Below, piece by piece: positions 1 through 9,087 of a DNA stretch of 64,000 nucleotides (the first letter of the stretch is position 1; every line of letters begins with the position of its first letter). This stretch comes from Streptomyces adustus. Its GTDB lineage: Bacteria > Actinomycetota > Actinomycetes > Streptomycetales > Streptomycetaceae. The notes under the pieces are model-generated. The model worked only from the letters and a program-made list of their open reading frames with translations. It had not been told where the DNA came from and ran no database searches. The stretch is taken from NCBI RefSeq assembly GCF_009377175.1, contig NZ_VJZD01000004.1:44964-108963 (forward strand), read 5' to 3'. The position numbers and the translations under genes were made by a program.

Positions 1-825
1 GCCGAGGACGACTCGCTCTTCGCGCTGCTCGACGGCTGGTGGGGTGAGCCCGGCAGCTACGCCGAGTACGAGGCGCGGCGCCCGCGCAGCGGTGGCATCG
101 TCGCGGTCGCCAAGGTCATCGAACTGGTACGGCGTCACGGGACCAAGGCGCACATCCTGCACCTGTCCAGCCGTGAGGAGGCGGACCTGGTCTGCGCCGC
201 GCAGAACGCCGGTCTTCCGGTCACCTTCGAGGTGACCGGGCATCACCTGTCCTTCACCGACGAGGACACACACCGCCTCGGTGCCCGCACCCGGCTGTCG
301 CCCGCCATCCGCAGCCGCGCCGACCAGGACCGGCTGTGGGAGGCCGTGTGGGCCGGGCAGCCGACGGCCATCGGCAGCGACCACGCCCCGCACACGGTCG
401 AGGAGAAGACTCGTGGCGTGCGGCAGTCCCCGCCGGGTCTGCCCGGCGTGCAGGAACTCGCGGTCGCGGTGTGGACCGGGATGCGCCGCCGCCGGCCCGA
501 CGAACACCCGGACCGGGCCGCCGAGCGACTGGTCCGGCTGCTGGGGAGCGGCCCCACCGATCTCTTCGGCCTGACCGGCAAGGGCCGCATCGAGGCCGGC
601 TCCGACGCCGACCTGGCCTTCCTCAGACCCGATGACACCTGGATGCTGTCTGCCGCCGACGTCCGCTCCAAGTGCGGATGGTCGGCCTACGAGGGCTGGA
701 CGATGGCCGCACGCGTGACCCGCACCCTGCGGGCGGGACGGGTCGTCTGGGACGCCGAGGACGGCACCTTCGGAGAGCCCGACGGCCGGTGGCTGACTCC
801 TGCCGACAAGCACGGAGGTCTGTGA
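1..825 (+). CDS. Cyclic amidohydrolase (dihydroorotase/allantoinase-like), 5' end outside the window
   Basis: The reading frame is open from base 1, so only the C-terminal 274 residues are present. Seen: the metal-site block AHILHLSS near residue 50, and GSDHAPHTVEEK, the signature of dihydroorotase-type cyclic amidohydrolases, followed by a C-terminal beta-sandwich-like tail (GRIEAGSDADLAFL). Such enzymes use a binuclear metal site to hydrolyse cyclic amides (dihydroorotate, hydantoin, allantoin, dihydropyrimidines). The stop overlaps the next start by one base (TGATG), so it is translationally coupled to the FAD monooxygenase. With an acetyltransferase and a PLP beta-replacement enzyme downstream, a role in specialised metabolism rather than pyrimidine synthesis is inferred. 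The substrate is unknown. Confidence 0.88.
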   Translation, partial: AEDDSLFALLDGWWGEPGSYAEYEARRPRSGGIVAVAKVIELVRRHGTKAHILHLSSREEADLVCAAQNAGLPVTFEVTGHHLSFTDEDTHRLGARTRLSPAIRSRADQDRLWEAVWAGQPTAIGSDHAPHTVEEKTRGVRQSPPGLPGVQELAVAVWTGMRRRRPDEHPDRAAERLVRLLGSGPTDLFGLTGKGRIEAGSDADLAFLRPDDTWMLSAADVRSKCGWSAYEGWTMAARVTRTLRAGRVVWDAEDGTFGEPDGRWLTPADKHGGL

Positions 826-2060
826 TGTCCGACCAGCTCACGGCCGTGATCGCCGGCGGTGGCATCGGCGGACTGGCCACCGCGACCGCGCTGGCCCGGG
901 CCGGACTCGCCGTCACCGTGGTCGAACGCACCGAACGCCTCGCCGGTGCCGGGGCAGGCCTGGTCCTGTACCCCAACGGGGTGGCCGCCGCCGAAGCCGT
1001 CAGCCCCGGGCTCGGTGACCGCCTCCGCGAGTCCGGGCACATCGTCGGCCCCGGCGAGGTCCGGTTGCTCCTGGATCCCTCAGGACGTGTGCTGTCCCGC
1101 GAGCCCATCGGCGACGACAACGAGCGCTTCGGCAGGCCCCAGATCCCCATCCTGCGCAGCCACCTGCAGACGGCACTGGTGCAGGAGGCGACCGCGGCGG
1201 GGGCCCGGCTCATCCTGGGCACCGGCGTACAGGCGTACCGCGACGCCGTGGGACGGGTGTCGGTGCGACTGTCGGACGGCGGAACGCTGGAAGTCGATCT
1301 TCTGGTCGCCGCCGACGGCATCAACTCGGCGCTCCGCAGACAGATGCTGGGCGACGGCCCGCCGCTGTACCGGGGCTACACCTCGGTGCGCGGGCGCAGC
1401 TCCGGCTCGGGCCTTCCTCAGCAGGGCTTCGTGGTCAACGGGCGCGGCGTCCAGCTCTTCGTCGCTCCGGTGGGAGACGACACCCTGTACTGGACGGCGA
1501 AGATCACCGCGGCGCAGGGCGTCTGGCCGGCCAAGGGCCCGGCAGGAGCACGGCGCGCACTGGTGGAATCCCTCACCGCATGGCACGAACCGGTCGTCCG
1601 GATGATCGCCGGATCCGACGACATAGTGGTGAGCGACATCCACGACCGCGACCCCGTGCGGCGCTGGGTCGACGGCCGGGTCGTCCTGCTCGGCGACGCC
1701 GCGCACCCGATGGTGCCGGCACTGGGCCAGGGGGCGAACACCGCCCTGGAGGACGCGGCGGTGCTCGCCCACGAACTGCTGAAGCACCGCGTCGCGGCCG
1801 GCGGCGCGCTGACGGCGCCGCTGGCCGCGTACGAGCGGCAGCGCACCGAGCGGACCGCCCACGTGGTCCTGCGCTCACGACGGCAGGGCTCGCTGGACCA
1901 GGGCGCCGGGCGTCTGCGCTCGCTCGCCCGTGACGTCTCCATGCGGCTGCGCGGCCGCAAGGACGCGGCGATCCTCGACATCGCCGCCTGGACTCCCCCT
2001 GAACCCCCTCGCGGAACCCCCGACGCAGAACCACTGAGGAGACACCATCATGAGCGCTGA
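825..2060 (+). CDS. FAD-dependent aromatic/heterocycle monooxygenase
   Basis: 411 residues; the ATG overlaps the upstream stop by one base. The N-terminal Rossmann motif GGGIGGLA and the second FAD motif VLLGDAAHPMVPALGQGAN are both intact, placing it in the class A flavin monooxygenases (UbiH, salicylate hydroxylase, urate hydroxylase HpxO). The GLVLYPNGVAA stretch is reminiscent of HpxO-type enzymes, which hydroxylate a nitrogen heterocycle; this is suggestive only. Family members use NAD(P)H and O2 in the cytosol. The 3' end overlaps the next gene by 11 bases, consistent with one operon. Confidence 0.88.
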   Translation: MSDQLTAVIAGGGIGGLATATALARAGLAVTVVERTERLAGAGAGLVLYPNGVAAAEAVSPGLGDRLRESGHIVGPGEVRLLLDPSGRVLSREPIGDDNERFGRPQIPILRSHLQTALVQEATAAGARLILGTGVQAYRDAVGRVSVRLSDGGTLEVDLLVAADGINSALRRQMLGDGPPLYRGYTSVRGRSSGSGLPQQGFVVNGRGVQLFVAPVGDDTLYWTAKITAAQGVWPAKGPAGARRALVESLTAWHEPVVRMIAGSDDIVVSDIHDRDPVRRWVDGRVVLLGDAAHPMVPALGQGANTALEDAAVLAHELLKHRVAAGGALTAPLAAYERQRTERTAHVVLRSRRQGSLDQGAGRLRSLARDVSMRLRGRKDAAILDIAAWTPPEPPRGTPDAEPLRRHHHER

Positions 2061-2361
2061 GCAGCAGGAGATCGCGACCTTCCGCGCGGGCCCCATCTGG
2101 CGGGACGCCAATGTGCGCACAGGCCCGTCCTTGGACAGTCCCGTCATCGAGTTGCTGCTGCCCGACGACGGCGCCGACTACCGGGCAGAGGTGTGGACGG
2201 TCGGCGAAGAGGTCGTCGAGGGAGTCATCGTCAGCGACATCTGGCTGCGGTTGTCCGCCGGTGGCTGGTGCAGCGCGGTCAACTTCGACCAGGAGACCAT
2301 GGCGAGGATCCCGCGGGAGGCCGAACTCCCGCCCGGTGAGACCGGACGGGTCGACCGGTGA
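2050..2361 (+). CDS. Small SH3-like domain protein
   Basis: 103 residues. The start ATG has GAGGAG upstream and overlaps the end of the monooxygenase gene by 11 bases; the stop overlaps the GTG start of the acetyltransferase gene (GTGA). Seen: the pattern WRDANVRTGPSLDSPVI, typical of bacterial SH3-type beta-barrels (VRxGPSxxSxVI), and a tryptophan/glycine-rich second half. There is no signal peptide or membrane segment, so it is probably cytosolic. Its tight place between two enzymes suggests a partner or scaffold role in the same pathway. No enzymatic motif is visible and the function is unknown. Confidence 0.8.
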   Translation: MSAEQQEIATFRAGPIWRDANVRTGPSLDSPVIELLLPDDGADYRAEVWTVGEEVVEGVIVSDIWLRLSAGGWCSAVNFDQETMARIPREAELPPGETGRVDR

Positions 2362-2954
2362 CCTCGCTGCCGCGCCTTCTCGCCGAGGACCTCCGCACGG
2401 TCGTCGAGCGCGATCCGTCGGTCCACGGCCGGGCAGAAGCGATGCTGCATCCGGCGCTGCCCGCGCTGTGGGGACACCGCGTCGCGCACCGTCTGCACCG
2501 CCGCGGCCGCCGACTGGCCGCCCGCCTGCTCATGGTCACCGCCCGCGCCGTCACCGGGGTGGAGATCCACCCCGGTGCGGTGCTCGGCCGCCGGGTCTTC
2601 ATCGACCACGGCGCCGGGGTGGTGATCGGGGAGACGGCGCGGGTCGGTGACGACGTCACCGTGTATCACCAGGTCACGCTGGGTGCTGTCGGCTGGTGGA
2701 AGGACAACCGCCGATCGCCGGGCGAGCGACGGCATCCGGTGGTCGGCAACGGGGTGATCCTGGGCACGGGCGCCACGGTGCTGGGTCCGGTGACGGTCGG
2801 AGACCGCGCGATCGTCGGGGCAAGGGCTCTGGTCGTCAAGGACGTCCCGGCCGGAGCCCGGGCACTGGCCCCCGCCGCGGTGATCGACTGCCGCACGGAC
2901 AGTACTCAGGCCGTCGAGATGCCGCGGCACACCGCCTCCGCGGGTTCGCGGTGA
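2358..2954 (+). CDS. cysE: Serine O-acetyltransferase
   Basis: 198 residues from GTG. Seen: the left-handed beta-helix of hexapeptide repeats with the CysE/EpsC active-site stretch (GVEIHPGAVLGRRVFIDHGAG, then GETARVGDDVTVYHQVTLG and GNGVILGTGATVLGPVTVG). It should transfer acetyl from acetyl-CoA to L-serine, giving O-acetyl-L-serine in the cytosol. It overlaps the upstream gene by 4 bases and is followed by a cysteine-synthase-like gene, the natural consumer of O-acetylserine. The C-terminus after the helix is short and Ala-rich and lacks the classic CysK-binding Ile end. In this setting it probably feeds a specialised amino acid, as in D-cycloserine clusters (inference). Confidence 0.9.
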   Translation: MTSLPRLLAEDLRTVVERDPSVHGRAEAMLHPALPALWGHRVAHRLHRRGRRLAARLLMVTARAVTGVEIHPGAVLGRRVFIDHGAGVVIGETARVGDDVTVYHQVTLGAVGWWKDNRRSPGERRHPVVGNGVILGTGATVLGPVTVGDRAIVGARALVVKDVPAGARALAPAAVIDCRTDSTQAVEMPRHTASAGSR

Positions 2955-3075
2955 GGAGGTAGGGCCGGGTCCGGTGCGCGCCGCCCACCCGCGCTCACCC
3001 ATCGACCGCAGTCCCGTCAGAGAACGCCGACGCCGACGCCGACGCCCACGCCGCCCCCCGATCAGGAGACCCCGC

Positions 3076-4047
3076 ATGTCCATCCCCACCGAGTCCGCCG
3101 TGTCAGCGGCGGCCGTGCCCCGCATCGCCGACGGCATTGACCAGTTGATAGGCGGTACGCCCCTGTTGCGGCTGCCCCTCGACGGCGACGCCGCCCCCGG
3201 CGTCCAGGTCCTGGCCAAGCTGGAGTCGGCCAATCCACTGGCCAGCATCAAGGACCGGCCGGCGCTGTGGATGCTTCGGGCGGCCGAGGCGGCCGGGGAA
3301 CTGGTGCCTGGCCACGGAACCGTGATCGAGGCGACGTCCGGGAACACCGGTATCGCGCTGGCGGCCCTGGCCGCCGCCCGCGGCTACCGCTGCGTGATCG
3401 TGATGCCGGACAGCGCTACCCGGGAGCGGGTCAGCCTGTTGGGCGCCCTGGGCGCCGAAGTCGTCCTCACGCCACGGGAACTGCGCTTCCAGGGCTGCAT
3501 AGACAAAGCCGAGGAGATCCATCGCGGCACCCCGGGCTCCTGGTACGCCCGACAGCATGAGAACCCGGAGAACGTACGCGCGCACCGGGAGACGACCGGC
3601 CCCGAGATCTGGGCGGACACCGGGGGCAGGGTGGACGTGCTGGTCTGCGGGATCGGCACGGGAGGCACACTGTGCGGGTCCGCCGGTTTCCTCAAGGAGC
3701 ACAACGCGAGCCTGAAAGCCGTGGCAGTGGAGCCGGCCTCCTCGCCCCTGCTGTCGAAGGGATTCGCCGGTCAGCACGCGATCCCCGGACTCACCGGCGG
3801 CTTCGTGGCCCCGGTCACCGACCTCTCGCTGATCGACGAGGTGCTGACCGTCTCCGACGATGAGGCTCTGGAGACCGCGCGATGGCTGGCCCGGCGCGCG
3901 GGTGTCCTGGTCGGGATCTCCTCGGGCGCGGCCGTCCACGCGGCGCTGCGTCTTGCGCGGCTGCCGGAGCAGGCGGGCCGGACCATCGTCACGATTCTTC
4001 CGGACACCGGCGAACGCTATCTCTCAGTGTGGTCTACGACGGAATGA
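3076..4047 (+). CDS. Cysteine synthase-like PLP beta-replacement enzyme
   Basis: 323 residues. Of the possible starts, ATG 3076 has AGGAG eight bases upstream and gives a normal family N-terminus. Fold-type II PLP enzyme: PLP lysine in ASIKDR (Lys59), substrate/PLP loop TSGNTG (87-92), phosphate cup GIGTGGT, and C-terminal GISSGAA. The family replaces the beta-substituent of O-acetylserine with a nucleophile: sulfide in CysK, hydroxyurea in DcsD, others in plant-type beta-substituted alanines. The acetyltransferase lies 121 bases upstream. Next to an amidohydrolase and a monooxygenase, a non-sulfur nucleophile is plausible, but CysK/CysM function cannot be excluded. Confidence 0.9.
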   Translation: MSIPTESAVSAAAVPRIADGIDQLIGGTPLLRLPLDGDAAPGVQVLAKLESANPLASIKDRPALWMLRAAEAAGELVPGHGTVIEATSGNTGIALAALAAARGYRCVIVMPDSATRERVSLLGALGAEVVLTPRELRFQGCIDKAEEIHRGTPGSWYARQHENPENVRAHRETTGPEIWADTGGRVDVLVCGIGTGGTLCGSAGFLKEHNASLKAVAVEPASSPLLSKGFAGQHAIPGLTGGFVAPVTDLSLIDEVLTVSDDEALETARWLARRAGVLVGISSGAAVHAALRLARLPEQAGRTIVTILPDTGERYLSVWSTTE

Positions 4048-4273
4048 TTCCTGACAGATCTGCGTGAATCCGCTGTGCGGGCGCCTGGGATCCGTCTTGA
4101 CAGATCATCGAGTGGCGGATCATGACGGGTTGATAGGCCGCCATGAACTCATCGCTCAGGATCGGAAGTTACTCGACTCTCGCGGTTTTCCCAGGGTCGC
4201 CCGGGTGGGTGTGACTGCTGGCGTTCGGCGCCTGGGTGCTTGGCGTTGGCCGTAGGGTGCGGCTGCGGATGAG
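4048..4273 (+). other. Spacer after the acetyltransferase/PLP enzyme set
   Basis: 226 bases with lower GC than the neighbours. No convincing gene, hairpin terminator or repeat was recognised. It separates an intact operon from decayed DNA. Confidence 0.4.
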
Positions 4274-4830
4274 TTGCTTGTTGCGCGGGTGCGGATGCTC
4301 GATCAGCAGGGCCGGTCGGCGAAGGCGATCGCCAAGGCGACGGGGATGGGCGCTGGAGAGATCGTCGGGGTGCTGAATGGCGCCGTCGCGGTCTCAGGGC
4401 CGGGGCGCGGCGAGCCTCGTTGCTGGGTGAACGCCGACTGGAGCCACAGTGTGGATCTTGAGGGTGCGCCGCAGTGGGCGGGCTTTGATCCTGGGGCTTC
4501 CGATGCCGAGGCCGTGCGTGGTTTGGTCGCGGTATTCGTCGCCGCGGCCAGCACGCGCTCCACGAAGGCGCAGGTTGCGGGGTTTCTGCTGGACGTGTGG
4601 TGTCTTGGCGTGAAGAACGCGCTCGCGCCGGAGCCGATGAGCGAGAGTCAGCTGGCCAGCCACCGGGGGCTCCACTTCAGCGCTTTCGAGATGCATGTAC
4701 AGGTTCCGGCCGACCTCGTCCGCGCTCTGGTATTCGAGACCGCCGCCTACGGGCGCGGCTTCGGATTCGAACCCGAGGGGGAGCTTGCCGAGGAGACCAG
4801 GGCGAGGTGTTCGAGCCGGTGGCTTCCACG
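4274..4830 (+). pseudogene. Remnant of a conserved actinobacterial hypothetical gene
   Basis: The first roughly 180 residues look like a real protein (helix-turn-helix-like N-terminus, then WVNADWSHSVDLEG and LLDVWCLGVKNALAPEPM). This recalls a widespread actinobacterial family of unknown function whose members carry a 'YLVDTxCLGVKxAL' block. The frame stays open past 4830, but codon use there turns Arg/Pro-rich and unlike coding sequence, so the family's C-terminal part appears to be lost. No good ribosome site precedes the start. Interpreted as a 3'-truncated gene; the family link is from memory. Confidence 0.45.
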
Positions 4831-5000
4831 CCCACGACCTGGCGGCTGCGGCAGTCGCCGCCCGGCTTACCCGCGGCGGCCGCCGCCTCCACTTGAGGAT
4901 CTCGGCGACCTGGCCCTGGCGACACGAACTCACCACCGCGTTCCACCGCCTCAGTGCCCTGCCCCCCAGCCAGCTGACCTACAGGTCCCTGTCCGCCCAC
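4830..5000 (+). mobile_element. C-terminal scrap of an IS1380-like transposase
   Basis: In another frame the sequence reads GRRLHLRISATWPWRHELTTAFHRLSALP, resembling the end of IS1380-family transposases (a 'LRLPxxWPWxxxxxxAxxRxxAL' tail). Nothing upstream in this frame continues the transposase, so only the last 40-50 codons survive. It abuts the truncated hypothetical gene, so an insertion followed by decay may explain both. Confidence 0.4.
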
Positions 5001-5219
5001 GACCCGAAAGACCTCGACGAACCAGGCCACAGCGCCGGGACCTCGACATGCCAGCAGCTGAAACCGACCAGACCACTACCAAGTTGGCTGCGCACCACAC
5101 CTCGCCAGCCGCAACCGAAATGGCGAGGCTAGCCGCACGCACATGCCATCGACCGGTCGTGCGGGAGCCCCCTCTCGTCACCGGGGCCAGTGCAGAGGCG
5201 GGAGCGAGGGCTCACCCTG

Positions 5220-5263
5220 CCGGGGGCTGGTGTCGTGCTCGCGAGCGCGACACCAGCCCCCGG
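5220..5263 (-). terminator. Strong hairpin terminator of the subtilase gene
   Basis: Two perfectly complementary 16-base arms (5220-5235 and 5248-5263) flank a 12-base loop, ending 8 bases beyond the subtilase stop codon on the minus strand. There is no U-tract, as is usual in Streptomyces. Confidence 0.85.
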
Positions 5264-5271
5264 CACAAGGG

Positions 5272-8200
5272 TCACTTGAGGCCGAAGGCCCGTATGACCG
5301 TCTGGGTGACGCCGCCGCCGTTGCGCTGCTTGACGGTGACGCGGATGGACACGTACCTGGACCGGTGCGGTGCACTCAGCTTCGCCAGCCAGGAGCCCGT
5401 GCTGCCCTTCAGGCTCTGACGCGTCCAGGTTCGCCCATCGTCGTAGGAGACCTCGAGTCCCAGTGACGAGACCGCGTCCTTGGCGGAGGAACTGCCCAGT
5501 ACGCCGGGTGTGATGGACAGGTCCGTCTTGCGTCCGGCTCGGCCGTCGGCGTCCAGGTCCGTACTGTAGTCCAGCTGGACCAGCGGAACGGCCTGTATGT
5601 CGGTGGCAGCCCCGGAGGTGAAGTTCCACTCCGTGCGGGTCGTCTCGGAGTACGGGCTGACGGCGGTGTTGCCCTTCGTCTCCACGACCATCCGGTACGG
5701 CAGTTGCCGCGGGTCCAGCTCGCCGGTGCCGATCTGCGGGCCGCCCTCGAACCGGGACAGCAGGTTGTCTCCCTGATAGAGCGAGACCGTCTGGGACGCG
5801 CCGGCCATACCGCCGCTGTGCGCGGCTCCGGCATCGCCGAACGCCTCGACATAGCCGCTGAAGCCCACCGAACCGCGGTAGAGAATGTTCCTGTCGAGCA
5901 GGCGTGGCCTCGTGATGGGTCCGAACCAGCGGTCCTTCTGGACCGTACCCGGCTGATAGGCCACCGGGTCGGTGGACGCGTTGCTGATCCCCACGAGAGC
6001 CCCGTACTGCTGCCATTTGAGGCCGTTTCCAGTGGAGACCCAGTCGATGCGCCGGCCGGGAGCGACCGGCTCGGCGGACAGCGCGGGCGCCGCGGTTCCC
6101 GGCCATTCGTACGGAGGGAAGTCCACCCGCTTCTCGACGGCCTGCGTGCCCGCGGGCGAAGCGAAGGCGAGGTCGATCCGGGCGAGCTTGCGAGGGTCCG
6201 TGTTCGCCGAGGGGTCATCGGGGATTCCGCCGACGTGATAGTCGGCCAGGTCGTACAGGTACTTGGCCGAGGGGTGGGCCTCGACCGCCAGCCGTACCCC
6301 GTCGTGGCCCGCCGCGGCGAGCTTCTTGACCAGTGCCTCGCCCTCGTCCAGGGCCAGCGAAGCGACCGGAAGCGACCCGGTGGTCACCATGTCGGGGTCG
6401 CCGTACCAGTCACTCTTCCGGCCGAGACCTTCGTTGACCACCAGGAGCACGGCCGCGCCGGCCGCCTTCGCCGCCGCCGCCTGATCCATGGGAGCCACGG
6501 TGTCGCTGCTGCGCACCACCACGGCCTTGCCACGGGCGGAGACGCGGGCGTACTCGGCGGCTGAGCCGGTACCGGCGAAGACGGTACCCAGGTGGGTGGT
6601 GCCGTCCGGCAGCGCCTTGGAACCAGGCTGCGCGAGTACGTCGTCCAGGCGGTGACCGCCGTAGGTGACCGCCAGCGGCGTCTGCTCCGCGCGAATCCTG
6701 GTGCTGAAGACGAAACTGCCCTTCCTCACCTTGCCCTTGGTCGGCACGGCCCACAGGCTGTCGTATTGGGCGGAGGGGAACTCGACGTCGAACAGGGCCC
6801 CCCAGTCGGGTGTGGGCTCGGTCGACGTCCAGTTGCGGTAGAGGTCGATCCGGCTGCTCACGACGCTGGTCGGCTTGGGTGTCGCAACCTTCACCTGGCG
6901 TGCCCTCGAGGCATCGAGTTCCACGGTCCGGTCGGCCGCCAGCTCGACTTCGGGCGCGGTCAGCACCGCGTAGCCCAGGGAGTGGGGGCCATGCAGACCT
7001 TCCACGTCGGCGAAGGAGTAGAGCATGTAGGAGCCGGGAGCCAGCCGGCGGGTGGCCGTTCCGTCCGAGGGGACGTCCACGAACACGTCGTTCCCGTCGG
7101 AACTCCTGATGTCGACGTACCCCGTCATGGGCCGGCCGGCACGATCCTTGAGGTGGATCGTGAGCGCGTATTTCTCCGACTCGACGGAGAACCCCGCGGC
7201 CGTGTGTATCTGGCCTCCGTCGAAACCGGCCGTGACCTGTGCGGAGTACTGGCCCGCAGCGAGCTCCCCCGGGTCCGCCACCAAGTCGGCCTGCGCGGTT
7301 CCGTTCGCGGGTACGGTGAGGTGGTCGGTGCCGAGGGTGAATGCCTTCGCGGGCGAGCCGCCCGGGTCGACGGACAGGTGCAGGACGACCGGGGTGTCCG
7401 TGGTGTTGGTGTACGTGATCTGCCGCCGTATCGGCTGCCGTTGCGTCGTGGGCGACCACGTGACGAGCCCCGCGTCGACCGATCCGGTCGCGAACACCTT
7501 CGCGTAGTACGCACTGGCCACGTTCACCCGGCCGGCGCCCGCCTGGTAGGGGGTGTAGTCCGGGGTCGGATTGCTGGTGCTCATCAGAGCGTCCTTCAGC
7601 TGCTGAGCGGTCCAGTCCGGGTGTCTCTGGGCCAGCAGGACGGCCGCACCCGCCACGTGGGGTGTCGCCATGGAGGTACCGCTGTCCACGCGGTAGTAGC
7701 CTTCCCCGTCGCTCATGTACTGCGAGCGCGCCGCCAGTACGTCGACACCGGGAGCGGTGACGTCCGGCTTGAGACCGTCGTCACCCGCCCGCGGACCGAC
7801 GCTGGAGAACGAGGCGAGGTGGTCGGAGCCGTCCACCGCCCCGACGGTGAGCGCGGCTTCCGCGGTCCCCGGCGCGCCGAGGGTGTAGGGGCCCTGATTC
7901 CCATCGTTGCCCGCGGCGATGACGAAGAGCGCGCCCGTCTCGGCGGTGAGCTGGTTGACTGCCTGGCTCAGCGGATTGTCCTGGCTGTTCCGGACCGAAC
8001 TGCCGAGGCTCATGCTGATCACCTTGGCGTGCTCGGTCCGGGCCGCCCACTCCATGCCGCTGATGATCCAGGAGTCCTGGCCGGAGTTCTGGTTGCTGAG
8101 GACCTTCCCCACCAGCAGGTCGGCCCCGGGAGCGACTCCCTTCTCCTTCCCGCCCGAGGCGGCGCCCGTACCCGCGATGGTGGAGGCGGTGTGTGTCCCG

Positions 8201-9087
8201 TGCCCGAACCGGTCGAGGATGTCCTCGCCGGGGACGAAGCTCTTGGACTCCACGATGCGGTCCTTGAGATCCGGATGGGTGGTGTCCACTCCGGTGTCAA
8301 GGATGGCGACCCGGACTCCGGCGCCCGTACCCCCGCTTGCCCAGGCAGCGGGAGCACCGATCTGCGCCGTGCTGTCGGTAAGGGTGCCCTTCGACTTGCC
8401 GTCGAGCCACACCTTGTCCACGCCGGCGGTGAAGGGGAGCGCCGGCGCGGCACGGGACGTGTCGTCGTTCCGAGCCGCCGGCCGGCCGCCGATGAGGGCC
8501 GACCAGAAGGAGGCGGACTTCGACCGCCGGGTACGGACCGCCTCACCGTGGATCACGGGAAGGCTCAGTACGGTCTCGGAGCCGGGCAGTGCGACGTTGG
8601 GATGCGGGGTGGACGAGCCGTTCACGACGGCGGGCCTGAGCGTGGCCGCACTCTTCTCGTGAGTGACGATCAGAGGCAGCGAACTCGCATGCTCGTCGTC
8701 GTAGCCCTGGGAGATCAGCTCGGTGACGTCGAACAGCTGCCTGTCGAGCCGGCCGTCGGCGATGTACGGCATCGCCTCGTCGGGGTACACGTAGGTGTCG
8801 CGGCCCTCAGTGGTGACGCGTATCGAGCCTGTGGCGCCCGGCGCGCGTTCCACGTCCACCGTCGGCGACGCTCCGGCTGGTCCTGGGGTGACCGTCACCT
8901 TGTCGCCGGTGATCAGCGTCACGGTCGTCGGTACACGATGCTTCGCCTCGGCCAAGGACGTTGCGGCGGCGGCCAGTTGGGAGGGGTGAGCGCTTTGGGT
9001 TCCTGAGGCGACCACCAGAGTGGCAACGACGGCGGTCGCGACAGCGAGTGAGGCCACGGCCGATCTTCGTGAATCAAAACTCCGCAC
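5272..9087 (-). CDS. Large secreted subtilisin-family (S8) protease with PA domain
   Basis: 1271 residues from GTG 9087, chosen because GGAG lies five bases upstream and it gives a compact signal peptide (RR followed by a 20-residue hydrophobic stretch). An ATG at 9150 would add 21 residues. After a propeptide of about 180 residues the subtilase domain shows Asp264 (VAILDTGVD), His296 (GHGTHTAS), the oxyanion Asn394 (AAGNDG) and Ser472 (GTSMATPHVAG). A beta-rich central region follows, then a PA-like segment (AAAAKAAGAAVLLVVNEG), then a long C-terminal region, as in other 1200-residue Streptomyces S8 proteases. It should be exported and act extracellularly. A strong terminator follows; no partner genes adjoin. 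Confidence 0.93.
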   Translation of the reverse strand: MRSFDSRRSAVASLAVATAVVATLVVASGTQSAHPSQLAAAATSLAEAKHRVPTTVTLITGDKVTVTPGPAGASPTVDVERAPGATGSIRVTTEGRDTYVYPDEAMPYIADGRLDRQLFDVTELISQGYDDEHASSLPLIVTHEKSAATLRPAVVNGSSTPHPNVALPGSETVLSLPVIHGEAVRTRRSKSASFWSALIGGRPAARNDDTSRAAPALPFTAGVDKVWLDGKSKGTLTDSTAQIGAPAAWASGGTGAGVRVAILDTGVDTTHPDLKDRIVESKSFVPGEDILDRFGHGTHTASTIAGTGAASGGKEKGVAPGADLLVGKVLSNQNSGQDSWIISGMEWAARTEHAKVISMSLGSSVRNSQDNPLSQAVNQLTAETGALFVIAAGNDGNQGPYTLGAPGTAEAALTVGAVDGSDHLASFSSVGPRAGDDGLKPDVTAPGVDVLAARSQYMSDGEGYYRVDSGTSMATPHVAGAAVLLAQRHPDWTAQQLKDALMSTSNPTPDYTPYQAGAGRVNVASAYYAKVFATGSVDAGLVTWSPTTQRQPIRRQITYTNTTDTPVVLHLSVDPGGSPAKAFTLGTDHLTVPANGTAQADLVADPGELAAGQYSAQVTAGFDGGQIHTAAGFSVESEKYALTIHLKDRAGRPMTGYVDIRSSDGNDVFVDVPSDGTATRRLAPGSYMLYSFADVEGLHGPHSLGYAVLTAPEVELAADRTVELDASRARQVKVATPKPTSVVSSRIDLYRNWTSTEPTPDWGALFDVEFPSAQYDSLWAVPTKGKVRKGSFVFSTRIRAEQTPLAVTYGGHRLDDVLAQPGSKALPDGTTHLGTVFAGTGSAAEYARVSARGKAVVVRSSDTVAPMDQAAAAKAAGAAVLLVVNEGLGRKSDWYGDPDMVTTGSLPVASLALDEGEALVKKLAAAGHDGVRLAVEAHPSAKYLYDLADYHVGGIPDDPSANTDPRKLARIDLAFASPAGTQAVEKRVDFPPYEWPGTAAPALSAEPVAPGRRIDWVSTGNGLKWQQYGALVGISNASTDPVAYQPGTVQKDRWFGPITRPRLLDRNILYRGSVGFSGYVEAFGDAGAAHSGGMAGASQTVSLYQGDNLLSRFEGGPQIGTGELDPRQLPYRMVVETKGNTAVSPYSETTRTEWNFTSGAATDIQAVPLVQLDYSTDLDADGRAGRKTDLSITPGVLGSSSAKDAVSSLGLEVSYDDGRTWTRQSLKGSTGSWLAKLSAPHRSRYVSIRVTVKQRNGGGVTQTVIRAFGLK

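Noticed and set aside
6592..9006. Very long open frame (about 800 codons) on the plus strand
   Set aside because: It is the antisense shadow of the subtilase gene; its translation is Arg/Gly/Val-rich with no motifs.
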